From an uncultured Pseudomonadota bacterium (GTDB lineage Bacteria; Myxococcota_A; Bradymonadia; Bradymonadales; GCA-2716585): 36,653 nt of DNA. A model generated the notes under the pieces. It worked only from the letters and a program-made list of their open reading frames with translations, was not told where the DNA came from and ran no database searches. The translations under genes and the position numbers were made by a program. This document shows, one piece after another, positions 1 through 9,500 of this stretch (its first letter is position 1; each line of letters starts with the position of its first letter). The stretch is from assembly GCA_937123825.1 (NCBI GenBank), contig CAKZKQ010000289.1, positions 1 through 36,653 of the forward strand, given 5' to 3'.

Positions 1-76
1 ATGGATGTCAGACGCCTCACGGGGAGCGAAGCCATAGCAGCGCTATTGCGAGCGACTCGTGTGGTGTCTGACGCCA
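1..76. other. noncoding left edge with inverted repeat
   Basis: This short stretch lies past the stop codon of the Smr gene. It holds the inverted pair GTCAGAC (7-13) and GTCTGAC (65-71), and a small inner hairpin, ATAGC-AGC-GCTAT. The position fits a transcription end for the minus-strand operon, but there is no run of T after the stem in either direction, so a terminator is only a possibility. No convincing gene is seen. Confidence 0.3.
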
Positions 77-1030
77 TTAGGGCCGCCCCAAACGACTGCG
101 CGGGATATGGAGGACGAAGCTCCCAAAAGAACCATCGGGGAGAATCTCGGGGACGTAGCGCACTTCCATGGCGGTGCACCATTGGACGAGGGCCACTTTG
201 AGGACGGGTTCGGCGGCGGATTGGAGGCCTTTGCCGGTGACGACGCGGATGTAGCGCAGTTTGTGGGTTTGGGCGTATTTGACGGCGGACTCCAGGGCGG
301 ACAGCGCGACGTCTCGGGACATGCCTCGGAGATTGGTGGAGGGGAGGTTGTTTTGCTCGCGCTGGCGTTTGCACTCCAGCAGGAGCTTGCGCTGGTCGTC
401 GGTCAACTCGGGGCCGCCTTCCTGAACCACATCTTCCATGGCTTCGGCGCGGCTGCGCTCGGCTTTGGCCTGGGCCTCCTGGCGGCTTAGCGCGTACATC
501 TTGTTGACGTCCACGGCGCCGCCAGCCTCAGGCACAAAGTACTTTTGCTCCATGGGCTTGATCTCGCCGTACATGAACTCCATCTCAAACGCCCGGTCGG
601 TGTCGGCATAGGGGTCGGCGGGCTTTTGGGGCGTTTGGGGCTGCGGGGCGGGCTCCTGGACGTGGTTGGTGACGGGGCCACGACCGCCGTACTTGCCGCG
701 ATCAATCTTGATGGGGTCCAGCTCATTCAGCGCGGCCTCAAAGAGTTCCTCGTCGGTCATCTCGACCTCTTCGCCTCGGGCAAAGGCACCGGCGGCGATG
801 ACGGGGCGCTGGGCTTGTTGGGCCTCGGCGAGCATGCGGGCACGGCGAGCTTTTTCAATGCGTTCGGCTTCGGCGGCGGCGCGTTCGGCGCGACGGGCAT
901 CGTTGCGGCGTTTTTGGGCGACGTTTTGGAGTCCGGAGGCGAAGGGTTTGTAGTCAAAACCCGAGGCTTGGGACTGGGCGTTGTCGTTGTTCTTTGCGGC
1001 TTTGTTCTGCTTCTTTTTGCGCTTACCCAT
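77..1030 (-). CDS. Smr domain protein
   Basis: Protein of 317 residues with a C-terminal Smr domain (about residues 232-313). Smr domains, known from MutS2 tails and stand-alone proteins, are nucleic-acid-binding modules and often nucleases. The visible signature is NLRGMSRDVAL followed by RVVTGKGLQS, matching the family's LDLHG...GKG pattern with LHG changed to LRG. The N-terminus is very basic (MGKRKKKQNK). It is followed by a charged, Ala/Arg/Glu-rich stretch (about 38-75) likely to form a coiled coil, then a Pro-rich linker. The ATG at 1030 is chosen because the longer reading frame upstream lies inside the neighbouring hydrolase gene. The start overlaps the end of that gene by 8 bp, so the two are probably translationally coupled. 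The substrate cannot be told; the changed LHG motif makes nuclease activity uncertain. Confidence 0.8.
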   Translation of the reverse strand: MGKRKKKQNKAAKNNDNAQSQASGFDYKPFASGLQNVAQKRRNDARRAERAAAEAERIEKARRARMLAEAQQAQRPVIAAGAFARGEEVEMTDEELFEAALNELDPIKIDRGKYGGRGPVTNHVQEPAPQPQTPQKPADPYADTDRAFEMEFMYGEIKPMEQKYFVPEAGGAVDVNKMYALSRQEAQAKAERSRAEAMEDVVQEGGPELTDDQRKLLLECKRQREQNNLPSTNLRGMSRDVALSALESAVKYAQTHKLRYIRVVTGKGLQSAAEPVLKVALVQWCTAMEVRYVPEILPDGSFGSFVLHIPRSRLGRP

Positions 1031-1808
1031 GGCTGTGCTCCTGCGCACCGATCTGAAAAGATTGCCCGTCGCGCGCCGCCACCACGGCGCCGTCATAACC
1101 ATGCGCGGCGACTGCGGCTTCCACGTCCACGCCATCGAGCGATGGGTAACGGTGAACCAGCGCGACCTGCTTGACGTGGGCGGCTGCGGCGATCTGGGCG
1201 ACGTCTTTGGGGGTCATGTGGCCGCCGATGGGGTCATCGTCGGGGGAGGAACACTCCAAGACGGCCAAATCTGCCTTGTGGCACAGCGTCACCAGTTCGG
1301 GACACCGCGCCGAGTCCCCAGAGTAAGCCACGGATCGGCCTTGCGCATCCTCAAAACGCACGCCAATGCTGGTGACGTGGTGTTTCATGGGCGCCACATG
1401 CACGTCGAGGCCGCCAAGACGGGTCTTGCCGGCGCGCATTTCGATCCACTCCAACTCAAAACCCTTGGGGCGGACCCACTTGCCCAGGGCGCCTTCGAGC
1501 TTTTGGACGTAGCCGCGCAGTCCGGGGCCGGTCAGGATGGGCAGGGGCTTGGTGCGGCCATGGTTGATGGCGCGCGAGGAGAACATCATCGCCTGGAAGT
1601 CGAGGAAGTGGTCCAGGTGGGCGTGACTGATGACCAAGGCGGCCAGATTGGGCCACTGGACCCCTGCGGCGGCAAGGCGCCAGAGCGTGCCTGGGCCCAT
1701 GTCCACAAGGATGGGGCCGCCGGGGCTTTCGATGAGGTGTCCAGAGGGGGAGAGCGCAGCGTGGGGGGCAATGGTGCCTGCGCCCAGAACGGTCCAACGC
1801 AGGCTCAT
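1023..1808 (-). CDS. metallo-beta-lactamase fold hydrolase (RNase Z-like)
   Basis: Protein of 261 residues in the metallo-beta-lactamase superfamily, closest in pattern to the RNase Z/phosphodiesterase branch. The metal-binding motif SHAHLDH gives H62, H64, D66 and H67. Further likely ligands are H143 or H144 (MKHH), D165 (YSGDS) and H219 (ALVHRYP), so the two-metal site looks complete. The segment GGHMTPKDVAQIA is also typical of this branch. No signal peptide is seen, so it should act in the cytoplasm. True RNase Z, which trims tRNA 3' ends, is possible, but many relatives are uncharacterised hydrolases and I do not assign one substrate. The ATG at 1808 lies 4 bp after the lipoprotein stop. 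The tail overlaps the Smr gene, giving a tightly packed three-gene unit. Confidence 0.85.
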   Translation of the reverse strand: MSLRWTVLGAGTIAPHAALSPSGHLIESPGGPILVDMGPGTLWRLAAAGVQWPNLAALVISHAHLDHFLDFQAMMFSSRAINHGRTKPLPILTGPGLRGYVQKLEGALGKWVRPKGFELEWIEMRAGKTRLGGLDVHVAPMKHHVTSIGVRFEDAQGRSVAYSGDSARCPELVTLCHKADLAVLECSSPDDDPIGGHMTPKDVAQIAAAAHVKQVALVHRYPSLDGVDVEAAVAAHGYDGAVVAARDGQSFQIGAQEHSHG

Positions 1809-1812
1809 GGCA

Positions 1813-2880
1813 TCACTTGCCGGGGAAATCGCCGGGCTTCTTGGGGTTCTTGTAGGTGTAGGGCACCTTGACGCGGACCAGGCCTTCCTGACCAAAGAGG
1901 CGGCCGGGGATGTGAAGCTGGAGCGCCTTGACGTTCTCGGGGGGACGCTCAAAGACGGCAAAGTCTTTCTTCTCTTTGCCGGCGTCCACAGTGCTGCGCA
2001 CGGCGACCTGGCCGGGCACTTCGCGGTCGGCACCAAAGAGCGCCCTCATGTAGCGGCCCGAGCCGCCGTCTTCGACCAGCGTCATGGCCATGCCCTGGCC
2101 GCTGAGGCGGTGGCCGGGCTCGTAGGTGATGGGCTTGTCGCCGTTGTTCTTGATGGTGAAGCTGACCTTGAGGACGGGGTCTTTGGAGTAGCCCTTGCCT
2201 TTGTTGGAGTCGTTGAGCTTGAGATACTCGATTTTGGAGCCCGTGATGGTCAACGTGGCGCTGCCGACGTTGATGGCCTCACCCTGGTTGTGGACGGTGG
2301 GACCGGGCAGGGCTGCGGCCTGGTAGGCCATCTTGATCTTCAAGAGCCCCTGGCCACCGTGCATGCTGGGGGGCACGGTCAGAATCAGGTTGGCGCTCTC
2401 GCCTTCGGGCAGCGTGTAGAGGTAGACATCTTCGAGCGCAGCGCCTGCGGCGATGGCCGTGTCTTTGTCTTGCTGACCGGGCACCAGCCCCTCTTCAAGG
2501 AAGACACCTGCGATGTTGTTGCGCAGCTCGCCCTCAGGGCCGGGATCCACAAAGAGCAGCGGCGCTTCCAGGTTGGAGGCTTTGTTGAGCTTGTGGGTGG
2601 GCGTGTAGTTGAAGTCCTGCTGGCCGGTGTTCTCAAACTTGAGCTTGATGGCCAGGACTGGATCTTTGTAAACCAGCGGGCCCTTCTGCCCCTCGATCTC
2701 AATGCGCTGCGCCTTGGCCTCCACCAACGTCACCGCCAGCGCCGCGTTCGGCTCCTGAACCGGCTCGCCCTGGTTGCCAACGACTTCCTTCTTGCAAGCT
2801 GTCGTCACCCCCAGCGCCACCATGAGCGCCATGATCACCCACAACCTGTTGGTCTGAGTTTGCACATCCGATCGTTTCAT
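1813..2880 (-). CDS. probable lipoprotein with two tandem repeats
   Basis: Protein of 355 residues, not matched to a named family; it resembles DUF4352-type immunoglobulin-like extracellular domains. The N-terminus has a basic start, a hydrophobic segment (LWVIMALMVALGV) and TTAC followed by KKE. This looks like a lipoprotein signal peptide with a relaxed lipobox and lipidation at that Cys. The mature part has two copies of one domain. The first contains YKDPVLAIKLKFENTG then FNYTPTHKL; the second contains YSKDPVLKVSFTIKNNG then ITYEPGHRL. Each is followed by a similar strand-rich half. The ATG at 2880 is used; a TTG one codon earlier is possible. It sits 282 bp downstream of the Omp85 gene and 4 bp ahead of the hydrolase gene. 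A periplasmic or surface binding role is plausible but unproven. Confidence 0.7.
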   Translation of the reverse strand: MKRSDVQTQTNRLWVIMALMVALGVTTACKKEVVGNQGEPVQEPNAALAVTLVEAKAQRIEIEGQKGPLVYKDPVLAIKLKFENTGQQDFNYTPTHKLNKASNLEAPLLFVDPGPEGELRNNIAGVFLEEGLVPGQQDKDTAIAAGAALEDVYLYTLPEGESANLILTVPPSMHGGQGLLKIKMAYQAAALPGPTVHNQGEAINVGSATLTITGSKIEYLKLNDSNKGKGYSKDPVLKVSFTIKNNGDKPITYEPGHRLSGQGMAMTLVEDGGSGRYMRALFGADREVPGQVAVRSTVDAGKEKKDFAVFERPPENVKALQLHIPGRLFGQEGLVRVKVPYTYKNPKKPGDFPGK

Positions 2881-3162
2881 CAAGATCCCACGCTGGCTCT
2901 TCGTGTACCCTCAAACACCCCGTTGTGGTGAACCCAATCCCCACATCGAAGCTTCGCTTCCTAATTTCAGTGCCGTCATGGACGCTAACACCGCCCCCAA
3001 CCCGGGGTCAAGCACCAACACACCCCAGCGCCGCCCACCTTACCACACACGCCACCACCATCGGCAAGGACCTTGAGCGACCAAGCCCCTGACAAACGGC
3101 AACGCCACAACGCGCTCGGACGATCATCGCCCCATCGCCTTGCGTGTCCCCAAATTCAAAGT
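2881..3162. other. intergenic region before the lipoprotein gene
   Basis: These 282 bp separate the end of the Omp85 gene from the lipoprotein gene, both on the minus strand. There is only a weak hairpin, GAAGC-TTC-GCTTC (2948-2960), and no clear terminator or -35/-10 pair. GGGAT just upstream of 2880 may serve as a weak ribosome binding site. The gap is long enough for the lipoprotein gene to have its own promoter, but none can be pointed to. Confidence 0.3.
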
Positions 3163-6100
3163 TCAGAAGATGTAACCGACGTTGAGGTTGAGATTGCCAA
3201 ACTCCTCACCGATGCGACGGTTGAGGATGATCCCGTAGTCCAGCGCCAACGGGATGCGACCGGCGACGAGCCAGCGGATGCCGAGGCCCGCAGACGTGCG
3301 CAGGTCGCGGGTGGTGATGTCGTCCAGGCAACCTTTGCGCGCCAGCGTCGCGTAGTCGCTCTCGCTAAAGACCTGCCCGTTCTCGCGGCAATCGACCAAC
3401 ACCCCGCTGTCCACAAAGTAGACTCCAAAGATGTCCGCCTCTTTCAAGAGCGGGAAACGCAGCTCGGTGTGCCCCAGCAGCAACAACTCACCGCCCAGCG
3501 GCGCAAAATCGATCGTCAGCGGACCCACCCCGTCGTCTCGGAAGCCGCGCAGTGAGTTGGTCCCGCCCAGGCGAAAGCGCTCATCTGCAGGCAGCAACTC
3601 GGTCTGCCCCAGCGGCAGCGCACGGCCGACCTGAAGCCCGTACGCCAGCGTCAGGTTCTTGAAATAGGTGAAGTACTGCGACCAGGATGTGTTGAGCTTG
3701 AGGTACTCGGTGGGCGACCCCAGAAAGTCGAAGGCGTACTCCATGGAGAAGTTGAGCAGGTAGCCGTGGGTGGGGTTGAGCTTTTCTTTTTTACGCCGGT
3801 CGAGCACCGGGCTGAAGATCACCTTGGTCTCTGCGATCCGAGGCCCAAAGAGCCTGTCGCCGCCCAGCGAGCGCGGGTCCTGACTCCTGGAACGCGTCGT
3901 CGACAACGAACGCTCCAAGGAGAGCTGCACGCTGAGCCCCTCAAGCACCTCCTTCTTCAAGTCCTTGCGCAGCGACACGCGCGCCCCCAACTCCTCCTTG
4001 TCCAGATCGTTGTTCTCAAAACCCAGCAAGTCCAGCGTCCAAAAGAGCGTGATCGACATCTCTATGCGCGGCAAAAGCCCAAAAAACGAAAACCTGGGGT
4101 CAAAGTAAATCGCCTCGGCCGCCACCAGAAAGTCCAACCCCCCTGCCTGGGTTAAAAACGGATCAAGCCCGTCCCCAAGAGAGTCGGCCACGCTGCTGAC
4201 CTCCAACACGTCGACGGCGGAGCGCAGGTTGAGCTGGTACCCCAACCCAAAGCCCAGCGGGTTCTTGTCCACCCAGGCCCCCTCGACGGTCAAAATGAAC
4301 TTGCTGTTGTCTTCGAGCAGGTTTCGGCTCTCGCCACCAAAGCGAAACTCCAGAAACTGGCTGTCGGCCTCTTCGACGACGATGACCAGCGCGACGCGGC
4401 GGCTGGCAGAGTTGACCGAGATGAAGTCATCTTTAAGACCAATGGGCTCGATGGTGACGGCCTCAAAGAGCCCCAACGAGCGCAGGTTGCTCTGCCCCTC
4501 GTACAAGAGCGTGCGGTCAAACCGGTCGCCGGGCCGCAGCGGCATCTCGTCCAGAATGACGCTGCCACGGGTGCGGAAGTTGCCGCGCACAAAAATGTCG
4601 CTGACCTCCTTGTAGGGGCCCGGCTCGATCTTCACGCGGATGTCCACCTGGGAGCCCTCAAGGCCGTTGCCCAACGAACAATCCATTTGAGGGTTGGCCC
4701 GCTGGCAGCACCAGACCTGGATGTCTTCGCTTTGGCCTTCCTGGCCTTGCCCGCAGGGCCCTGGCTCGCACCAGTCGAGCGAATCTCGGCTCTCGCGCGC
4801 AAAACAAGCCTCGTTGATGCTGGGCAGCTCGCAGTCCCCCCAATCGGGCTTGTCTCCGCCGGGAACCTGCTGCTGGCGACACTGCGCCTCGACCTCCACG
4901 CGGGGATAACCGCGCCGGTGGTAGGCCTGGATGATGCGCCCCAGATCGTCGTTGAGCTTGTTTCGGCTAAATGGCTCCTCCGAGCGCAACACAAGCTGGC
5001 GCGCCAAGCGCTCGTTGGACAGCGGCGGCTCCTCCAGAAGGTCGCCGCCCGCGTCGGTCTGCCGGATGAAGACCTGCCGGACCACCGTCTGCACGCCCTC
5101 ATCCACAAAAACGCCCAGCGAGAGCTGACTGGTGGCCTTGTCCAGGGCGATCTCCCAGTTGGGCACCCGCGCCGACAGATACCCTTCACGCCGGTAGAGC
5201 GACACCAGCGTCCCCAGGTCCGCCTCGATCTCGGCGCGCTGCAAAAAGCCGCCGGTCGCAAAAAGGTTGTATGCGCTGGTGCGCAGCGCCGCCAACAAAG
5301 TCTCCTCAGGGATCGCCTCATCGCCCACGATGCGCAGATCCTTGATCTCAAAGCGCTGCCCCTCTCGGACCTCAAAGGTGATCTGGCGGTTGTTGTCGTC
5401 GATGACGCGCTCGCGCCCTTGGACTTTGGCAAAATAATAGCCGGCCGTCTCGTAAAACGACCGCAGCGCCTCGATGGTCCGCCGGATCTCGACCTTGTCC
5501 ACGTAACCCGAGTCCGAGAACGTCACCTGTTCCTCAAGATCCTCTTTGGGGAAGGCCTTGTTGCCCAGAAACTCAAGCTCCCAGCGCGGCCCCTCGTCCA
5601 ACTCCAGCCGGATCTCAACGGTGCCCTGCTCGACGCGCTTGATCACCGCCCGGTCAACCACGCGGGCCCGGTAGAATCCGCGCTGTCGGTACGCGTCCAG
5701 GATGTTTTTGATGCCCGCCTTGAGCGCCTGGTCTGTAAACGACCCAAAGAGCCCTATCGGCTCCAGGAGCAGCGCCCGCAGATCCTGGTAGGCAAAGACG
5801 CGGTGACCCCCCAGGACCACGCGCTCCACCTCCAACTCACGGCCCTTCTCAATCGAGATCGTCACGTCCACAAGCTGCGACAGACCGCCGGGCTTGGCCT
5901 CGGTGCGGCACTCAAGGCCAGTCAAGCCAATGTCGCAGAGCGTGCGCTCAAGCTGGGGCTTGCCCACGTGCACTGGCGTGATCTTCACGCGGGTGCCGTA
6001 GTAGCCGTTTTGCTCATAGAGCACGGCCACCGACTCTTTGCGCTGCTCAAGCTCTTGTGGATCATCGGGAAAACGGCTGCCGCGACGCAGCTGAATGCGC

Positions 6101-6576
6101 CGCTCCACGTCCGAGGCCAGCAATGGCGGGTGGCCTTCGTACTCGATCTCGCGCACCACCGTGGCGGCCTTCATCTTGATGCTGACGTCGCTGCCGCCCG
6201 GGACCTTGCGCAGCCTGAAGGTCACCAACTCAAAGAACTGCGTGTCCAACAAGCGACGCCGCGCTGCGTTGAGCAGCTCCCGCGCATCGGGCGCCCCCAC
6301 GCAGATGTCCATCAAGCTCACCAGGCTGGCCACCCTGGATGGGTCGCTGCACATGGCCAGGTCACACTCCACCGAGAGCGACTGAATCCGACCACCAGCC
6401 TGCGGGTCGAGCAAGGCCTGCTGAGCCAAGCTCTCCATCAAATCGGGCCTGAGGCAGTCATATCCATCGTAGGCCGACGCCGAAGCAGACCACAGCACCC
6501 CCAACAAGAGCGCCGCAGACGCAATCCATGCGCGCCAGCGGTCACTTGAAGGTAATGCGGTACTTGAGCTTGGCAT
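3163..6576 (-). CDS. Omp85 outer membrane protein, about seven POTRA domains, Cys-rich insert
   Basis: Protein of 1137 residues of the Omp85 superfamily (BamA/TamA type), which inserts or exports outer membrane components. It has a signal peptide ending ASASA before YDGYD. By eye I count about seven POTRA-like units, marked by lines such as VREIEYEGHP, ELEFLGNKAFPKEDL, IKDLRIVGDEAIPEETL and SDIFVRGNFRTRG. A C-terminal barrel follows, with the loop-6 motif LRGF and a terminal Phe (NVGYIF). It is much longer than E. coli BamA (about 810) or TamA (about 577). Between POTRA 6 and 7 (about 565-640) lies an insert with eight cysteines. Other cysteines fall in groups of four, two and two. The ATG at 6576 follows GAGG; an ATG at 6597 is an alternative. 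The gene overlaps the tamB end by 35 bp, so a TamA-like role is favoured over BamA. Confidence 0.88.
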   Translation of the reverse strand: MPSSSTALPSSDRWRAWIASAALLLGVLWSASASAYDGYDCLRPDLMESLAQQALLDPQAGGRIQSLSVECDLAMCSDPSRVASLVSLMDICVGAPDARELLNAARRRLLDTQFFELVTFRLRKVPGGSDVSIKMKAATVVREIEYEGHPPLLASDVERRIQLRRGSRFPDDPQELEQRKESVAVLYEQNGYYGTRVKITPVHVGKPQLERTLCDIGLTGLECRTEAKPGGLSQLVDVTISIEKGRELEVERVVLGGHRVFAYQDLRALLLEPIGLFGSFTDQALKAGIKNILDAYRQRGFYRARVVDRAVIKRVEQGTVEIRLELDEGPRWELEFLGNKAFPKEDLEEQVTFSDSGYVDKVEIRRTIEALRSFYETAGYYFAKVQGRERVIDDNNRQITFEVREGQRFEIKDLRIVGDEAIPEETLLAALRTSAYNLFATGGFLQRAEIEADLGTLVSLYRREGYLSARVPNWEIALDKATSQLSLGVFVDEGVQTVVRQVFIRQTDAGGDLLEEPPLSNERLARQLVLRSEEPFSRNKLNDDLGRIIQAYHRRGYPRVEVEAQCRQQQVPGGDKPDWGDCELPSINEACFARESRDSLDWCEPGPCGQGQEGQSEDIQVWCCQRANPQMDCSLGNGLEGSQVDIRVKIEPGPYKEVSDIFVRGNFRTRGSVILDEMPLRPGDRFDRTLLYEGQSNLRSLGLFEAVTIEPIGLKDDFISVNSASRRVALVIVVEEADSQFLEFRFGGESRNLLEDNSKFILTVEGAWVDKNPLGFGLGYQLNLRSAVDVLEVSSVADSLGDGLDPFLTQAGGLDFLVAAEAIYFDPRFSFFGLLPRIEMSITLFWTLDLLGFENNDLDKEELGARVSLRKDLKKEVLEGLSVQLSLERSLSTTRSRSQDPRSLGGDRLFGPRIAETKVIFSPVLDRRKKEKLNPTHGYLLNFSMEYAFDFLGSPTEYLKLNTSWSQYFTYFKNLTLAYGLQVGRALPLGQTELLPADERFRLGGTNSLRGFRDDGVGPLTIDFAPLGGELLLLGHTELRFPLLKEADIFGVYFVDSGVLVDCRENGQVFSESDYATLARKGCLDDITTRDLRTSAGLGIRWLVAGRIPLALDYGIILNRRIGEEFGNLNLNVGYIF

Positions 6577-9500
6577 CCAGACGGACCTCGGTGTCATTGC
6601 TGCTCTCGCCGATCTCCAACAGCGAGTTGTCGCTCAGTGTGTATTGACCCACAAAGCTTTGCTCTGCGCCACCATCACTGAAGACACCCGAGAAACGCAA
6701 CCTGAATCGGTTGTTAAGTCGCTCTGTGAGCACCACTTCGGTCTTGTCCAGGTCCGAGAAGATGTCCAACTCTTCAACCTGGAGGTACTCTTGAAGCTCG
6801 TCCTCAACGGTACCAAGGACCTGATCGAGCGCCAAGGCCAGGCCCGGGCTGCTGGCCGCAGAGGTATTGAGCTGATCGGCGGTGCAGCCGGTCAAGATCA
6901 GCGTCGCGATGTCGGCCTCGTTCACAAAGGGCTGGCTGGTGAACTGGGGGTTGAGGTCATCGCCGGCCACTTCCCCCTCGATGTCCATCACGATCTGGTA
7001 GAACTCGGTGACGTCGGCCGTCAACGAGGCGTCTTCGCCGTCGCCATCAAGCTGGACGCACTTGTTCTCAATGTCCACCTCGGCGATCAACTTCAAGCGC
7101 GGGTTGGCCAGCACCCCTTGCCAGGCCACCGTCCCCTCGCGCACCACAAAGTCCGAGCCCTGCCAGGTCACCTGCCCGCCCGGCAACAAGGTCATCACCC
7201 CCGCCGCCGTGGGCGCCCCCACCGTGCCTTCAAAGTTCAGGTTGGCCTTCAACTCCAACTCCACGCGCAGAATGTCGACCTCGGCGCGGATCTCAAAGCC
7301 ATCCCGAATCCGCAGGGACACCCCGTCGAGCTGGATTTTGTTCAAAAATGGCATCTGCTCCAGCACCGAGGCCTCAAAACGCCCCGTGCGGCCACTGCCA
7401 AAGGCCTGCCGAAAACGCCCCAGGCCCTGATCCTGGATCACGTTCAGGTTGGTGTTGACCTGACCGTCGATCACGTCAATGTCGGCGTGCACAGACCACG
7501 TTGAAGAGTCGGCCACGTCGGGCAGGCGCAGGCGTCCGTTGCCCAGGTGGAGCGTCAGGTTGGCCGTCTCGGGCAGGCGGTACGAGAGGTTACGGGCGTT
7601 GAAGTCCAACTCCACATCCCTCACCCCGTTGCTGCCAAGCACCACGCCACCCCACATCGTCACCTTGCCGTCGAGCAAGTCGGCCAGAATCGGCGCGCTC
7701 GACGGGATCTTCACCGTGGCGCTGCCGGTCTGCTCACAATAGTTGGCCAGGTCCGAGTTGGGATCCACCGCCCGAGAGGGACAGAGCGCGATCACGCCCC
7801 CCTTGACCACGATGTCCTCTCCCAATGAACGCAACCGCAACGACACCCGCTGGTCGCGCGCCGGTGAAAACTGCACCGTGCCGCTGGCCTCGGGTGGATC
7901 ATCCAGGCGCCCCTTGAACTCCAGGTCCACCTGGGCCACGCCCGTCAAGTCCGTGTAAACGTCCGGCATCAGGTTGAAGAGCCCAAGCTCCAAGCCCCCC
8001 GTCAACGCCAAATCCAGAAACGGCTCCCCCTGCCCCAGCGACACCGCCCCAGAGACGGACAACTCGGGCACCTCCTGCCCACCCTGCACGGCGCGTCCCA
8101 GGGTCAGCGACTCGATGGCCAACTGCTGGCCGTTGAAGCCGATGATGACGTCCTCGGTGTTGCGCAACTCGCGTTCAAGGGCCTTCACGCGGATTTCGGG
8201 CAGGATCGCGTAGACGTTGGAGGACATGTCGGTGCGATCGAGCGTCACCTCCACCTCTCCGGTCAAAAAGAGTTCGCTGAGCAACCCCAGCCCCTCCTCC
8301 AAAGACGAGGACTGAGGCAGCGGCTTGTAGGGCTCTGGCGGAGACGTCCTGCGCGCCCCGGCCTTGACCTGACGTTGGTGGCGGATCAACTCGGCGTTTG
8401 TACGAATCCTGGCTTCGAGCGCGGCTGCCACGTTGCGCGCGCTGCGCTCGATCATGATGTCCGACTCCAGCAGCCCCAACAAAACCCCGCGCACGTCCAA
8501 CTGGTCAAAGCGCGCCACCGCGTAAGCCTCATCGCCGTCCGAGGCGATGGACTGAGGCACCGACACCTCCACCTCAAGCAGCGCCGGATGCACCGAGCGC
8601 ACCGGCAGCCGGTCTTTGCGCTCCCCCACCCCACCCTGGAAGGCCACGGCGCGCTTGCGGATCATCTCAATGGGGTGCGGCTCAAGCAGATGGAGGTGGC
8701 CGTCGGCTTGACGAAACGCCCACGCCTGAATCACCGCCAACCCGGCGTGCCGCGCAGCGCCCATCATGGCACCGGCCACCAAAGGGCTCAGGTGACGGCG
8801 CTTGAAGCGCAGCGTCGCGTCCAAGACCGCCGCGCCGTCGGGATCAAAGAGCGGAAAAGTCGCCTCGGGCGGCATGTAGGGCATCAAGCTCAGGCGCATC
8901 ATGAGCGTCTGACGCAGAGTGTTCCACACCCCAAAGGCGTCTCCGATGTGCTGCGCGCCCACCTGCAGGTCCTTGGCCACCAAACCGCCGGCCATGTCCA
9001 GCTTCTGGAGCGTGAACCAGCGCGCGGGATCCTCTGTGGGGGTCAGCGCGTCCAAATTGAGCGGCCCCACCACGCTGACGTCCAAATGCTCAATACGGCC
9101 CTTGAGCCCAGCGTCGCGCAGCGCGTTGACGTCGCCAAAAGACAACTCTTTAAGCAGCAGCGCTGCGTCCAGTTCGCCATCAAAGAGCCAGTCCACGCGC
9201 CCCGTCAGGTGTCCCCGATCCGAACGCATCCAGACATCCAGATCGGTGACCGACAAGCGCCCACCGGCCAGATCCACGTCCACACCGGCGGCCAGGCCGT
9301 GGATCATCTGCCCATCGACCACCACCGGACCGGTCTCCAGATCCATTCCCACCGCCAACCGGGACACCGGCCCAGAGATCTGGCCACCAGCGACATTGAG
9401 CTTGCCCGCGATTGGCATCACCAGATCGGTCAACCCCGCCTCTCGCGCCACCGCCAGCCCTGCGGTCAAGTCCACCGGGTTGGCGCTGAAGTTGAGTTCA

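Noticed and set aside
1..201. A plus-strand small protein starting at base 1
   Set aside because: It overlaps the Smr gene end in antisense, shows no conserved features and has no visible ribosome site.
545..2931. Long plus-strand reading frames opposite the Smr, hydrolase and lipoprotein genes
   Set aside because: They are antisense to genes with clear domains and motifs, have Gly/Val- or His/Arg-rich low-quality protein sequences, and are explained by high GC content.
4687..6549. A 620-codon plus-strand frame opposite the Omp85 gene
   Set aside because: The minus-strand protein has POTRA units, a barrel and a terminal Phe; the plus-strand product shows no recognisable domain.
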